A DNA stretch of 64,000 nucleotides. Source: UBA3478 sp965662045 (GTDB lineage Bacteria; Bacteroidota; Bacteroidia; Flavobacteriales; Flavobacteriaceae). The notes under the pieces are model-generated. The model saw only the letters and a list, made by a program, of their open reading frames with translations, was not told the DNA's origin and made no database searches. Numbering within the stretch: the first letter of the stretch is position 1; every line of letters begins with the position of its first letter. The translations under genes and the position numbers were made by a program. Below are positions 51,691 to 61,800 of this stretch, piece after piece. The stretch lies in assembly GCA_965662045.1 (NCBI GenBank), contig CBFIGE010000003.1:1-64000 (forward strand). The letters are read 5' to 3'.

Positions 51691-52077
51691 TTATCTTTTC
51701 GAGAACTGGAACTTTTTTCTCGCTTTTTTCTGACCGAATTTTTTGCGCTCTACCATTCTTGGATCTCTAGTGAGTAAACCTTCTGGTTTTAATGCGTTTC
51801 TATTTTCTTCGTCTATTTGGCATAGCGCTCTTGAGATCGCCAAACGAACTGCTTCTGCTTGTCCTGTAATTCCTCCTCCATAAACGTTTACGTTTACATT
51901 GTATTTTCCAGCCGTTTCTGTTAATTCGAAAGGTTGATTTACTTTATACTGTAAAGTTCCTGTTGTAAAGTATTCTTCTAGTGGACGCTTGTTCACTGTT
52001 ACTTCTCCATTACCCTCGCTTAGGTATATTCTGGCGACAGCAGTTTTTCTTCTTCCAATTTTGTGAATAATATCCAT
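51691..52077 (-). CDS. rpsI: 30S ribosomal protein S9
   Basis: This protein of 128 residues has the usual S9 pattern: IGRRKTAVARIYL at the N terminus, NVYGGGITGQAEAVRLAISRAL in the middle, and a basic tail (KKFGQKKARKKFQFSKR) that reaches the tRNA in the P site and ends in the conserved Lys/Arg. It starts 1 base after the rplM stop. Confidence 0.98.
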   Translation of the reverse strand: MDIIHKIGRRKTAVARIYLSEGNGEVTVNKRPLEEYFTTGTLQYKVNQPFELTETAGKYNVNVNVYGGGITGQAEAVRLAISRALCQIDEENRNALKPEGLLTRDPRMVERKKFGQKKARKKFQFSKR

Positions 52078-52078
52078 T

Positions 52079-52534
52079 CTAATTGAATTCGTTTAAGTTA
52101 ATTTCTACAGGTTTTTGAGCTTCTTGTTGGTGCTGGCCACCTACATAAACTCTTAGATTTCTAAACAACTCTGATCCTAATCTGTTTTTTGGGAGCATTC
52201 CTTTCACAGCATTTTCAATAATACGCTCAGGATGTTGTTGAAAAAGAGTTTGAGAAGTCGTTGTTTTTTGACCACCTGGGTATCCAGTGTGTCTGATGTA
52301 AACTTTATCTGTTGCTTTCTTACCCTTTAAAACGATTTTTTCAGCGTTGATGATAACAACGTTGTCTCCACAATCTACGTGCGGAGTGAAGTTTGGCTTG
52401 TGCTTTCCTCTTAAGAGTTTAGCTACTTTAGATGCCATTCTACCTAATGTTTCTCCTTCGGCATTGACGAGTAACCACTGTTTGTCTACAGTTGTAGCTT
52501 TTGCTGATATTGTCTTGTAACTTAATGTATCCAC
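52079..52534 (-). CDS. rplM: 50S ribosomal protein L13
   Basis: This protein of 151 residues has the L13 motifs: WLLVNAEGETLGRMASKVA, HVDCGDNVVIINAEKI, RHTGYPGG and AVKGMLPKNRLG. It is the first gene of the rplM-rpsI-rpsB-tsf run, with a strong promoter at 52576-52606. The C-terminal 20 residues are slightly longer than in E. coli. Confidence 0.98.
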   Translation of the reverse strand: MDTLSYKTISAKATTVDKQWLLVNAEGETLGRMASKVAKLLRGKHKPNFTPHVDCGDNVVIINAEKIVLKGKKATDKVYIRHTGYPGGQKTTTSQTLFQQHPERIIENAVKGMLPKNRLGSELFRNLRVYVGGQHQQEAQKPVEINLNEFN

Positions 52535-52575
52535 GCTTTAAAGTGTATTAAATGAATCCGATAATTTACGGGCTG

Positions 52576-52606
52576 CAAATGTACAATAACTTTGTTGATT
52601 TACAAA
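52576..52606 (-). promoter_or_regulatory. Promoter of the rplM operon
   Basis: TTTG, exactly 19 bases, then TACATTTG on the minus strand, a perfect match to the Bacteroidota consensus. CAGCCCG follows, as at the tRNA promoters. It lies about 42 bases before the rplM start. Confidence 0.88.
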
Positions 52607-52657
52607 TGCTTTGCACTTTTTTTAAAAGGCCTTTTAATTGCAGTAACTCTGCGTCTT

Positions 52658-55483
52658 CTAGTGCGCTTCTAACCAATCACTACCTAAGCCCACATCCACC
52701 TTTAATGGAACCTCAAAAGTATACGCATTTTCCATAGCGCTAACGATTAACTTTTGAAGTGCATCTATTTCGTCTTTGTGCGCATCAAATACTAGTTCAT
52801 CGTGAACTTGAAGCAACATTTTACTTTTTAAATTTTTGCTTTTAAGTTCTTCGTGAATTTCTATCATGGCGAGTTTAATGATATCCGCTGCTGATCCTTG
52901 TATAGGAGCGTTTACAGCGTTTCGCTCTGCTGCCCCTCGAACAATGGCATTTCTTGAATTGATGTCTTTGAGATATCTTCTGCGACCCAATATGGTCTCG
53001 ACATAGCCATTTTCTCTCGCCGAGTTGACTTGATCTTGCATATAAGCCCTCAACCTGGGGTAAGTTTCGTAATAGGTGTCGATAAGCGCTTTGGCCTCTT
53101 TTCGACTTAAATCTGTTTGATTGCTCAAGCCAAAGGCAGATACTCCATAAATAATTCCAAAATTCACCGTCTTCGCGTGGCTTCTCTGCGTACGACTTAC
53201 TTCTTCAATGTGAACATTAAATACTTTTGAAGCGGTATCTGCATGGATGTCAAAGTCATTTTGAAAGGCCTTAATCATGTTTTCTTCTTTGGCTAATGCG
53301 GCAATAATTCTCAACTCAATTTGTGAGTAATCTGCGGCCAATAGAACGTAATTATCATCCTTTGGAACAAATGCTTTACGAACGGCCTTTCCCCGTTCTG
53401 TGCGAATGGGGATGTTCTGAAGATTTGGATTATTACTGCTCAAACGTCCTGTTGCGGCTACGGTTTGCATGTACTCTGTGTGAATTCGTTTAGTTTGGAG
53501 ATTTAACTGTTGTGGTAAGGCTTCAACATATGTGCTTTTGAGTTTAGCCAACCCTCGATATTCTAAAATATTCGAAGCAATTTCATGAGACTTTGCCAAT
53601 TCGACCAAAATATCTTCAGAGGTAGCATATTGACCTGTCTTGGTCTTTTTGGGCTTATCAACAAGCTTTAAGTCTTCAAAAAGAACCACTCCGAGTTGTT
53701 TGGGCGAAGCGATATTGAAATCACGACCGGCCTTTTGATAAACAGCCTGTTCTAAATTGTCGATATCAGATGTGAGCTCGCGATTTAGTCCTTCGAGATA
53801 AGAGGTGTCGAGATTTACACCTTCAAGTTCCATAGCAGCTAAAACATTCAATAGTGGAATTTCAACCTCATTAAAAAGCTGATCAAGATTTGCCGATTTT
53901 AATTCGTCTTTGAATAGGGCATAAAGCTGAAAGGTAATATCGGCGTCTTCAGCAGCGTATTCTGTGAGTTGAGTTAAAGAAACGTCTCGCATGCTTTTTT
54001 GACCTTTCCCCTTTTTACCTATGAGCTGGGTGATTTCAATAGGACTGTAGTTCAGATAGGTCTCTGATAGCACTGTCATATTATGACGCATATCTGGATT
54101 GATTAAATAATGCGCCAACATGGTGTCGAATAAAGGACCTTTTACTTCTATGCCATACTTTCTAAGTACTTTGATATCATACTTTAAATTTTGACCGATT
54201 TTTAGTACTCCTATATTTTCAAAAAAGGGTATGAGTTTTTCTAGCCAAATGGAGGTTTCTTTTTCTTCATCTTCGAGATGCAAATAATAGGCTTTATGTG
54301 CGCTCCAAGAAAAAGATATTCCTACCAGCTCAGCTTCCAAAGGATTCAGCGAGGTTGTTTCTGTATCAAAACTCACCTCAGTTTGTTTGCCGAGTTCATT
54401 TAGAAAGTGTTCAAATAGTAAAGGATTATTGACACATTGATAAAGATGAGTTGTTTTTTTGACGTCTAATCGGCCGTTATCTTGTTGTTCTAAAGTACTG
54501 TCAAATAGATTAAATTGTCCTTCACCTGGTGTGTTTGAAGCGGCCGCATTGTCTGAAGCTTGAGACTCATTTTCAGCGGCATTAGAAAATAATTTGGTCA
54601 AGGTTGTTTTGGCTCTTCTAAACTCCAGTTCATCAAATATCTCATAAACGGCTGAGAGTTTTGGTTTTTCTAGGACAAAAGCTTTAGGGTCAAAATCGAT
54701 CTCACAATCAATCTTAATGGTAGCTAATACCTTGGATAATTTACCGAGTTCTGCATTGGCCTCTATTTTTTCTTTCATCTTTCCCTTTAGCAAATGGGTG
54801 TTTTCTAAAAGGTTTTCCAAAGAATCAAATTCCTCTAATAATTTTTTTGCTGTTTTATCACCAACCCCAGGTAAACCGGGGATATTGTCACTAGCATCTC
54901 CCATCATCCCAAGATAGTCGATGACCTGCTCGGGACGCTGTACTCCAAAACGCTCTTGAATTTGAGGAACCCCCCAAACCTCTGGACCAGACCCTCCTTT
55001 TCCAGGTCTGTACATATATACGTTATCTGACACAAGTTGCCCGAAATCTTTGTCTGGTGTCACCATATAGACGGTAAAGTCTTCTTTTTCAGCCTTCTTG
55101 GCTAGGGTTCCGATAAGGTCATCTGCTTCATACCCTTCTTTTACGACCACTGGAATTTTTAATCCATTGAGGATTTTTTCAATGTAAGGTACCGCTACTT
55201 TAATAGCTTCTGGCGTTTCGTGTCTATTGGCTTTGTACTCAGAGAATAATGCCGTACGTTCAACACTCCCTCCCTTGTCAAAACAAACTCCTAAGAGTTC
55301 TGGTTTTTCCTTGTTGATAACATCGAATAGTGCATTGACAAATCCCATTATAGCTGAGGTATCAAGCCCTTTTGAATTCACCCTAGGGTTTTTAATCAAG
55401 GCGTAATAACCTCTAAAAATCAATGCATAAGCGTCAAGTAAAAAGAGTCGTTTTTTTGCGGATTGTTCCGTTTGCATGGCCAT
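52658..55483 (-). CDS. polA: DNA polymerase I
   Basis: This protein of 941 residues has all three Pol I domains. The 5'-3' nuclease (about 10-290) shows LLDAYALIFRGYYA and YEADDLIGTLA. The 3'-5' exonuclease (about 350-520) has its metal ligands in VSFDTETTSLNPLEAE and AAEDADITFQLY. The A-family polymerase shows LLAADYSQIELRIIAAL (motif A) and LLQVHDELVFDA (motif C). The proofreading site looks intact. It fills gaps and removes primers and damage. It starts 4 bases after the glycosylasparaginase stop. ATG at residue 3 is an alternative start. Confidence 0.97.
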   Translation of the reverse strand: MAMQTEQSAKKRLFLLDAYALIFRGYYALIKNPRVNSKGLDTSAIMGFVNALFDVINKEKPELLGVCFDKGGSVERTALFSEYKANRHETPEAIKVAVPYIEKILNGLKIPVVVKEGYEADDLIGTLAKKAEKEDFTVYMVTPDKDFGQLVSDNVYMYRPGKGGSGPEVWGVPQIQERFGVQRPEQVIDYLGMMGDASDNIPGLPGVGDKTAKKLLEEFDSLENLLENTHLLKGKMKEKIEANAELGKLSKVLATIKIDCEIDFDPKAFVLEKPKLSAVYEIFDELEFRRAKTTLTKLFSNAAENESQASDNAAASNTPGEGQFNLFDSTLEQQDNGRLDVKKTTHLYQCVNNPLLFEHFLNELGKQTEVSFDTETTSLNPLEAELVGISFSWSAHKAYYLHLEDEEKETSIWLEKLIPFFENIGVLKIGQNLKYDIKVLRKYGIEVKGPLFDTMLAHYLINPDMRHNMTVLSETYLNYSPIEITQLIGKKGKGQKSMRDVSLTQLTEYAAEDADITFQLYALFKDELKSANLDQLFNEVEIPLLNVLAAMELEGVNLDTSYLEGLNRELTSDIDNLEQAVYQKAGRDFNIASPKQLGVVLFEDLKLVDKPKKTKTGQYATSEDILVELAKSHEIASNILEYRGLAKLKSTYVEALPQQLNLQTKRIHTEYMQTVAATGRLSSNNPNLQNIPIRTERGKAVRKAFVPKDDNYVLLAADYSQIELRIIAALAKEENMIKAFQNDFDIHADTASKVFNVHIEEVSRTQRSHAKTVNFGIIYGVSAFGLSNQTDLSRKEAKALIDTYYETYPRLRAYMQDQVNSARENGYVETILGRRRYLKDINSRNAIVRGAAERNAVNAPIQGSAADIIKLAMIEIHEELKSKNLKSKMLLQVHDELVFDAHKDEIDALQKLIVSAMENAYTFEVPLKVDVGLGSDWLEAH

Positions 55484-55487
55484 AAGT

Positions 55488-56462
55488 TTAGAGGTGACTT
55501 CCGGGTGTAATTAATTGATGTCCTTTGGTATCAAATCTCCTGTAATTAAATCCAGGATGAATACAATAAGCGCCGCTATTTCCGTATTTATCCAGTGCGA
55601 TATATCCAATTTGTATTTTTTGATATTCAGGATTGTTTTCCACGATTCGTTCAACAGCGATTTGACATGCTTTGTCAGGAGAATGTCCTTGTCTCATAAG
55701 TTCAACGACTAGAAAACTGCCTACAGTTTTTAAGACTTCTTCTCCCATGCCTGTCGCTGTTGCAGCGCCAACTTTTTGATCGACAAAAAGGCCAGCGCCT
55801 ATGATAGGAGAGTCTCCAACACGCCCCGCCATTTTATAGGCCATACCACTAGTTGTACATCCTCCAGCCAAATTTCCTTGAGCATCAAGGGCTAGCATAC
55901 CAATAGTGTCGTGATTTTCTATATTAATTACAGGTTCATAGTTGGAGGTTTTAAGCCATTTTTGATATTCTTCTGCGGATTTTGGGGTTAGCAAATTTTC
56001 AGCTTCATATCCTTGTTCAATGGCAAATTGTTTAGCTCCTTTTCCCGCTAGCATTACATGTGGAGTATTTTCCATCACTTTACGGGCAACAGAAATCGCA
56101 TGGGTTATGTTTTGCATACAAACCACAGAGCCGCAATTTCCTTGGTGGTCCATAATACTCGCATCGAGAGTAACATTACCTTCTCGGTCGGGACGACCTC
56201 CTTTTCCAACGGTTTGATTGTTTATATCTGCCTCTTCTACTTTTGCTCCTGTCTCAACTGCGTCCAGAGCACTACCATCTACTTTTAAAACTGACCATGC
56301 TGCTTGGGTTGCATTTTCAACATTCCATGTGGCAATACAAACAGGTTTTCGGATGGATTGTTTTTCTGTGCCAAAAACATCCGTATTTGCTTTGACTTGA
56401 GCAAATGTTAACATTCCGCCAACACTTAAACCAGATTTTTTTATGAACTTTCGTCTTTTCAT
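55488..56462 (-). CDS. Glycosylasparaginase (N4-(beta-GlcNAc)-L-asparaginase), exported
   Basis: This Ntn-hydrolase of about 324 residues should cleave itself before Thr186 (HDTIGML), making the threonine the new catalytic N terminus. The N-terminal part opens MKRRKFIKKSGLSVGG, a twin-arginine-like export signal, so it probably acts in the periplasm. It releases aspartate from N-linked glycan stubs, a useful activity for an organism that degrades glycoproteins. The C-terminal half shows GRVGDSPIIGAGLFVD and ATGMGEEVLK. The start chosen is the ATG before the RR motif. It is co-transcribed with polA by position. Confidence 0.88.
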   Translation of the reverse strand: MKRRKFIKKSGLSVGGMLTFAQVKANTDVFGTEKQSIRKPVCIATWNVENATQAAWSVLKVDGSALDAVETGAKVEEADINNQTVGKGGRPDREGNVTLDASIMDHQGNCGSVVCMQNITHAISVARKVMENTPHVMLAGKGAKQFAIEQGYEAENLLTPKSAEEYQKWLKTSNYEPVINIENHDTIGMLALDAQGNLAGGCTTSGMAYKMAGRVGDSPIIGAGLFVDQKVGAATATGMGEEVLKTVGSFLVVELMRQGHSPDKACQIAVERIVENNPEYQKIQIGYIALDKYGNSGAYCIHPGFNYRRFDTKGHQLITPGSHL

Positions 56463-56506
56463 TTGGAGTATCAATTGAAGGAACTAAATATACAATTTAA
56501 GCACAC

Positions 56507-57241
56507 ATGATTGTAGAAGTTTGCACAGATGATATTAATTCCATTTTTGGAATTAAACAAAGTCAAGTTAATAGAGTAGAATTGTGTTCGGCCCTCGAAT
56601 TAGGTGGATTAACTCCTTCCCTAGGTGTGGCTCAGGCGTTTTTGACTGAGCTTGATATTCCTATCCGGGTAATGATCCGACCTAGACGAGGCCATTTTAC
56701 TTATTCAGAAGTTGAATTGAACACGATGAAAAACGACATCAAGGTTTTCAAAACTTTAGGGGTCGAAGGCGTAGTTTTTGGATGCTTAACTGAACAAAAC
56801 CATATCGACAGGCGAGCACTTAATTTTTTACTTAAGGCCGCCGAAGGTTTAAAGGTTACTTTTCATCGTGCCTTTGATTGGGTTGATAATCCTCTAGAAT
56901 CCTTAGAAATATTAGATAAAGCAGGTGTAGACACTTTGTTGACCTCGGGTTTAAAAGATAAGGCCACCTTAGGTCTAGAATTATTGCTCGAACTCAAAAA
57001 GAAAGCGAGTAACGTAACCCTTATGCCGGGCAGTGGAATAGGAAAACAAGAGGCTGCCATTTTTAGAAAATATAATTTTGAGGCAATTCATCTCTCTGGC
57101 ACAACTTTTGAACAAACGTCTATTGGCGTGAGTAAGCCCAAAATGTCTATGATATCGAATCCATTGGATTTTGAATTGAGAACGCTTCAATTGGACAAAC
57201 TTATGGAGATAGTAAAAATTGCGAATGAAAAAGAAATCTAA
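56507..57241 (+). CDS. cutC: Copper homeostasis protein CutC
   Basis: This TIM-barrel protein of 244 residues has the CutC patterns: EVCTDDINS at the N terminus, NRVELCSALELGGLTPSLG near 22-40, VMIRPRRGHFTYSE near 54-67 and TFHRAFDWV near 116. The family was linked to copper tolerance; later work questions its direct role. It is divergent from the glycosylasparaginase gene with 44 bases between, a pairing I recall from other Bacteroidota. It is followed after 3 bases by a metallophosphoesterase. Confidence 0.9.
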   Translation: MIVEVCTDDINSIFGIKQSQVNRVELCSALELGGLTPSLGVAQAFLTELDIPIRVMIRPRRGHFTYSEVELNTMKNDIKVFKTLGVEGVVFGCLTEQNHIDRRALNFLLKAAEGLKVTFHRAFDWVDNPLESLEILDKAGVDTLLTSGLKDKATLGLELLLELKKKASNVTLMPGSGIGKQEAAIFRKYNFEAIHLSGTTFEQTSIGVSKPKMSMISNPLDFELRTLQLDKLMEIVKIANEKEI

Positions 57242-57244
57242 TAA

Positions 57245-58474
57245 ATGAGTGCAGCTCAAATCGTTTTTGTTGTCTTTTATTTGGGATTGGCGATTTACGC
57301 CTATCAAGTCTATAAAAGAATACTGTATAATACCCTGATAAAGGTTCTTTATTTTTTTGGAGTCTTTTCGGCTTGGATTTTTTGGGTTATGCAACAACGG
57401 CAATACGTTGATGGAGTCAAACCATTGAATTATGATTTGTCTTTGGGTGTCTTAGGTAGCTTTTTTGTACTTGTGTTTATCGCATCCTGTTTTTCATTAA
57501 TTGATGATGTCTATCGTCTTTTTTTGCTATTGAGAAACTGGCTTTTGAATCGCAAAGTAAATCCAACTCCTTATTATCCCGAACGAAGAAGATTTATAGC
57601 AGGGGTGGCCATCGCCACTTCTTTTGCTCCGTTTTCTGCGATGATGCTAGGATTGAAAAAATCCTCCAAATACAATTTTAAAGTGCATCCTTATGATTTG
57701 GAATTTCCAGACCTTCCTCAGGCCTTTGATAACTTCAAAATTGCTCATATATCCGATTTTCACGCAGGTAGTTTTGACGATCCTGAAGAGGTCGAGAGAG
57801 GTCTTAAGATGGTTCAAGGATTAGAAGCAGATGCAGTGCTATTTACAGGAGATATGGTCAATAATTTGTCAGACGAAGCTGAAAAATATATCGAAATGTT
57901 TTCGCGAGTAAACGCTAATTATGGCAAGTTTTCAGTGTTAGGCAATCACGATTATGGTGATTACTATCCTCATGAGACAGATGAACTGCAACAGAAAGAT
58001 GTAGATCAGCTCATTGACTTTCAATCTAAAATGGGATTTAGGGTATTGTTAGACGAGACTGTAACATTTGAAAAAGAGCAGCAAAAAATACACATTGTAG
58101 GTGTTCAAAATTGGGGAACGGGAAGGTTTCCAAAAAAAGGAGATTTACAAAAGGCTAGTGTGCAAACGGGAGATAAAGACTTTAAGATTTTAATGAGCCA
58201 CGATCCATCCCACTGGGAAGCAGAGGTTTTAAAAGATCAAAAGAAATTTCAGCTCACCTTGAGCGGTCATACACATGGTTTTCAAATCGGCATTGAAATT
58301 CCTGGTCTCAAATGGAGTCCAATACAATACCGTTACAAGCAATGGGCAGGATTATACAGCAGGAATCAAAATCATCTTATTGTAAACAGAGGGTTCGGAC
58401 ATTTAGGCTATCCAGGTCGATACGGAATTTGGCCAGAAATAGGTCTAATCACACTAAAATCAAAACTTTCCTAA
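57245..58474 (+). CDS. Membrane-bound metallophosphoesterase
   Basis: This protein of 409 residues has three hydrophobic segments near the N terminus (about 5-22, 33-50 and 66-85) and a further one near 118-137 after RRRFIAG. A calcineurin-like phosphoesterase domain follows. The metal motifs are HISDFHAG (Asp171, His173), FTGDMV (Asp203), LGNHDYG (Asn234, His235), LMSHDPS and LSGHTHGFQ. Similar proteins (YaeI/UDP-diacylglucosamine type) act on lipid or nucleotide phosphates at the membrane. The substrate is unknown. It starts 3 bases after cutC. Confidence 0.88.
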   Translation: MSAAQIVFVVFYLGLAIYAYQVYKRILYNTLIKVLYFFGVFSAWIFWVMQQRQYVDGVKPLNYDLSLGVLGSFFVLVFIASCFSLIDDVYRLFLLLRNWLLNRKVNPTPYYPERRRFIAGVAIATSFAPFSAMMLGLKKSSKYNFKVHPYDLEFPDLPQAFDNFKIAHISDFHAGSFDDPEEVERGLKMVQGLEADAVLFTGDMVNNLSDEAEKYIEMFSRVNANYGKFSVLGNHDYGDYYPHETDELQQKDVDQLIDFQSKMGFRVLLDETVTFEKEQQKIHIVGVQNWGTGRFPKKGDLQKASVQTGDKDFKILMSHDPSHWEAEVLKDQKKFQLTLSGHTHGFQIGIEIPGLKWSPIQYRYKQWAGLYSRNQNHLIVNRGFGHLGYPGRYGIWPEIGLITLKSKLS

Positions 58475-58525
58475 GTTCATAATTTGATTTTTTATAACTT
58501 GCAATGAATTTAATTCGCATTACCC

Positions 58526-58822
58526 ATGTCTAAATTTGGTGATTTAATTGACTTAAATATTCCAGTTCTATTTGACTTTTATGCCGAATGGAACGAAGCT
58601 TCAACGCAAATGGAACCCGTTCTTAACGATGTGGCCGCAGCGGTTGGAGACAAAGGTAAAGTCATTAAAATTGATGTAGAAAAGAATCAAGAGCTTGCTC
58701 AAGCTTTAAAAATCAAAGGTCTTCCTACCTTAATGATTTATAAAAAAGGTAAAATGCTTTGGCGTCAAAGTGGTGAGCTCGACGCAAACACTTTGATCAA
58801 CCTAGTGAATCAATACGCTTAA
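58526..58822 (+). CDS. Thioredoxin-fold protein lacking the redox cysteines
   Basis: This 98-residue protein has the thioredoxin fold (VLFDFYAEW, KVIKIDVEKNQELAQ, KGLPTLMIYKKGK) with the cis-proline in GLPT. At the active-site position it reads WNEAS where WCGPC is expected, so both cysteines are replaced (Asn23 and Ser26). It has no other cysteine. It cannot act as a thiol-disulphide reductase. A chaperone-like or scaffolding role, or an adaptor, is possible. I recall similar cysteine-less copies in other flavobacteria, which suggests a kept function. It follows the phosphoesterase by 51 bases. Confidence 0.85.
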   Translation: MSKFGDLIDLNIPVLFDFYAEWNEASTQMEPVLNDVAAAVGDKGKVIKIDVEKNQELAQALKIKGLPTLMIYKKGKMLWRQSGELDANTLINLVNQYA

Positions 58823-58850
58823 CCACATATTTCTTTTTTTAGGTCTTGTA

Positions 58851-61800
58851 TCATTCTACTTCGGAAGATTCTAAAAGTTCTTCTTGTTGACCAAATAAAC
58901 TCATGAAACTTTCTATAAATGAATTGAATTGCGCAGACGGTTCTTGAATGAATTCTACATCTTCAGCGCTAACAGCTATGTCTAAACAGCGGCGAAATGC
59001 TTCTAAATCACTGTAAATTCGGTCGATTTTTGTAAAATTTTCAATCATAGATAAGTCTTGGTAATAGGTGAGGTGATCAGTGTAGATTTGAAATAATTCA
59101 CTAAGAATAGCCCGGGCTTTTTCTGGTTTTCCAATTTGATAATAGCCTTCTGCAAATGGTTCCATAAAAGTATAAAAACCAAAGCGATCCATAGGCGTAT
59201 ATTTCACAGCTAAATCCATGACCGTTTCCGCCTTCTCAAATTTTTCTTCAGCTATGAGTTGCTCTGATAGTCTCGCAAGATTTGACCGATATGAGAGTCC
59301 TTGTGATTTCGATTGAGGATCGATATAAACATCTTCATCATCTGCATTGCCCCATTCCCAATTTGTGACTATATCAAACATTAATTCCGAGTCAATACGA
59401 CCTAAGTCGAATCCACCTTGATCTTCTGTCATAATCGGAACGAGTTTGTAAATCAATCCATCTAATTGCAAATAGTCTTTTAAATAAATGTATTCTCCTG
59501 GATCCAAACTACCTCCTGAGAAATAAATAGGTCTTTCCCATTTGTTATTAGCTAATATGTCGAGCATCATCACTCTGCTTTTTGTGAGTACACTTGGTAA
59601 ATCAATATCGATATAGTCTACTATCAGTGCGCTATCTTCAGCCTTGACTAAGCCATTGGACAGCACTTTTTGCTTGTCTACTGGAACTCTGATTTTGTTG
59701 GTCGGGTAATAAACGATATTTAAATTACCTTCTTCGTATCCGCTCAAATCTCTACCTTGTTGCTTGAGTAAGTGGCGTAATTTTGTTTCTTCTCTATCGC
59801 TGCCAATCCAATCTATGAATTTGCTGATGTCCCATCTTTCATCTTGATATTTCGGGATGGCCTGGTAATACACAAGATCTCTTGTTCCAAATTTATATTT
59901 ATCATGTGAGAGCTGAGATGGAATGGGATCACTTTCGTATGCCTTTCGTTTCATTTGGTCGATGTACCAATCCGTAGCAAATAAAGAAGAGTTAATTACT
60001 CGTACATCAGTTCGATAATTTTCAATTTCTTGAACATACCAAAGAGGAAAGGTGTCGTTGTCACCTATGGTAAAAATCATAGCACCTGCATCTTCTTGGC
60101 AAGAGCTCAGATAAGACATAGCTGTAGAACGCGCAGTCTCCTTGCCTGAACGGTCGTGATCATCCCAATTTTGGGCTGCCATTAAAAAAGGAACACACAA
60201 AAAACAAAGAGCCCCTACGGCTATGGCTAATTTTAATTTTTCTTTTTGCACAAATTTTTCTAACTCTTTGTACAAGGCACTGACTCCAATACCAATCCAA
60301 AGGGTGAAGATAAAAAAGGATCCGACCAAAGAATAGTCCCGTTCTCTTGGTTGAAATATACCCGGATTGGTATAGAATTGTATTCCAATCCCCGTCAAAA
60401 GAAAAAAGACCATAAGCACCCAAAACTGTTTTAAGTTTCGTTTTGCTTGATACACCATTCCAATGAGTCCTAGGAGAAGGGGTAAAAAGAAATAAGTATT
60501 TCGAGCTTTGTTGTTTTTCAGGTCATTTGGCAAGTTTTTTTGGCTACCTAGCCTTGCACCATCAATAAAAGATATACCACTGAGCCATTCGCCATCTCCG
60601 TTATACCTTCCTTGAGCGTCATTTTGTCTTCCCACAAAATTCCAAAACAAGTAACGCATATACATATAACCAAATTGAAAGTCGAACATATAATAGATGT
60701 TTTGCCATAAGCTAGGAGGTTTTACATCGATATATTCTGAAAAGTTGCGTAAAAAATCAATGTACTGTGCAGTATCTACTTGCCCTTCTTTATTAAGGGT
60801 TTGAAATCTATTGACCGCATTTCTCAGTTCTGCATTGGCGTAGTACTCAGGTTTTATACTAAAGGACAAGGCCCCGTAGTACTTCATATAATTCTCTGTA
60901 TTTTGTGCACTCCACATTCTTGGTAAAAGACCGACATGACCAGGGTCTGGGTGTTGAAGAGCGTTCTTGTAATTATTGACAATTACATATTTTCTGAGCT
61001 TGAGATCTTTCTCGTATTTTGGTTTGTCATCCTTTGGAAGGCCCGCTGGTCCGAATTGGTCAGAAAAATAAGCGCCGTAAAATGGACTCTCAACACTTGG
61101 ATACTGCTCCCGGTTGTAATATGCGAGAAGTGACCTTGCGTCTTCGGGATTATTCTCGTTAACCACCGTTTGTGCATTAGCTCTAATGGGAAGCATAAAC
61201 CAGGTAGAAAACCCTATAAACATAAAAAGAGTGCAGTGTACAATGAGATAAGCCGTGGGCCAATCTCTCTTTTTTGTCTCCTTTATAGCATAGAAAAACA
61301 AGGCGCTCAATAAAAGCAGCATGAATATGGTTCCTGAGTTAAAAGGCATACCAAGTTGGTTGACAAAAAATACTTCTGCACTACCAAATAGGCTTAGCAC
61401 ATATGTCAAGGAATATTTAAAGACTAAAAATAGAATGGCGATAACTGTGACATTAATTAGGATGAACTTTTTCCAGTCCAAGTTTTTATACTTTTTAAAG
61501 GCATAAAGTAAACCTATCGAAGGTATAGCCAAAAAGCCCATGAATTGGATTCCAAAAACAAGACCTACCACAAAAGCGATGAGCATTAACCATTTGTGTC
61601 CTCTTTGTTGATCTAGCTCGTCAGACCATTTTAGTCCTAGCCACAATAATAAGGACATCACCAAACTTGCCATGGCGTAAACTTCTGTTTCCACAGCGTT
61701 AAACCAAAAACTATCTGAAAAGGACAAACTTAAAGCAGCTACAAGTGAACCACTTAAAATAACTATGGTCTTTGATAAGGAGTACGATTTAGAATTAGGT

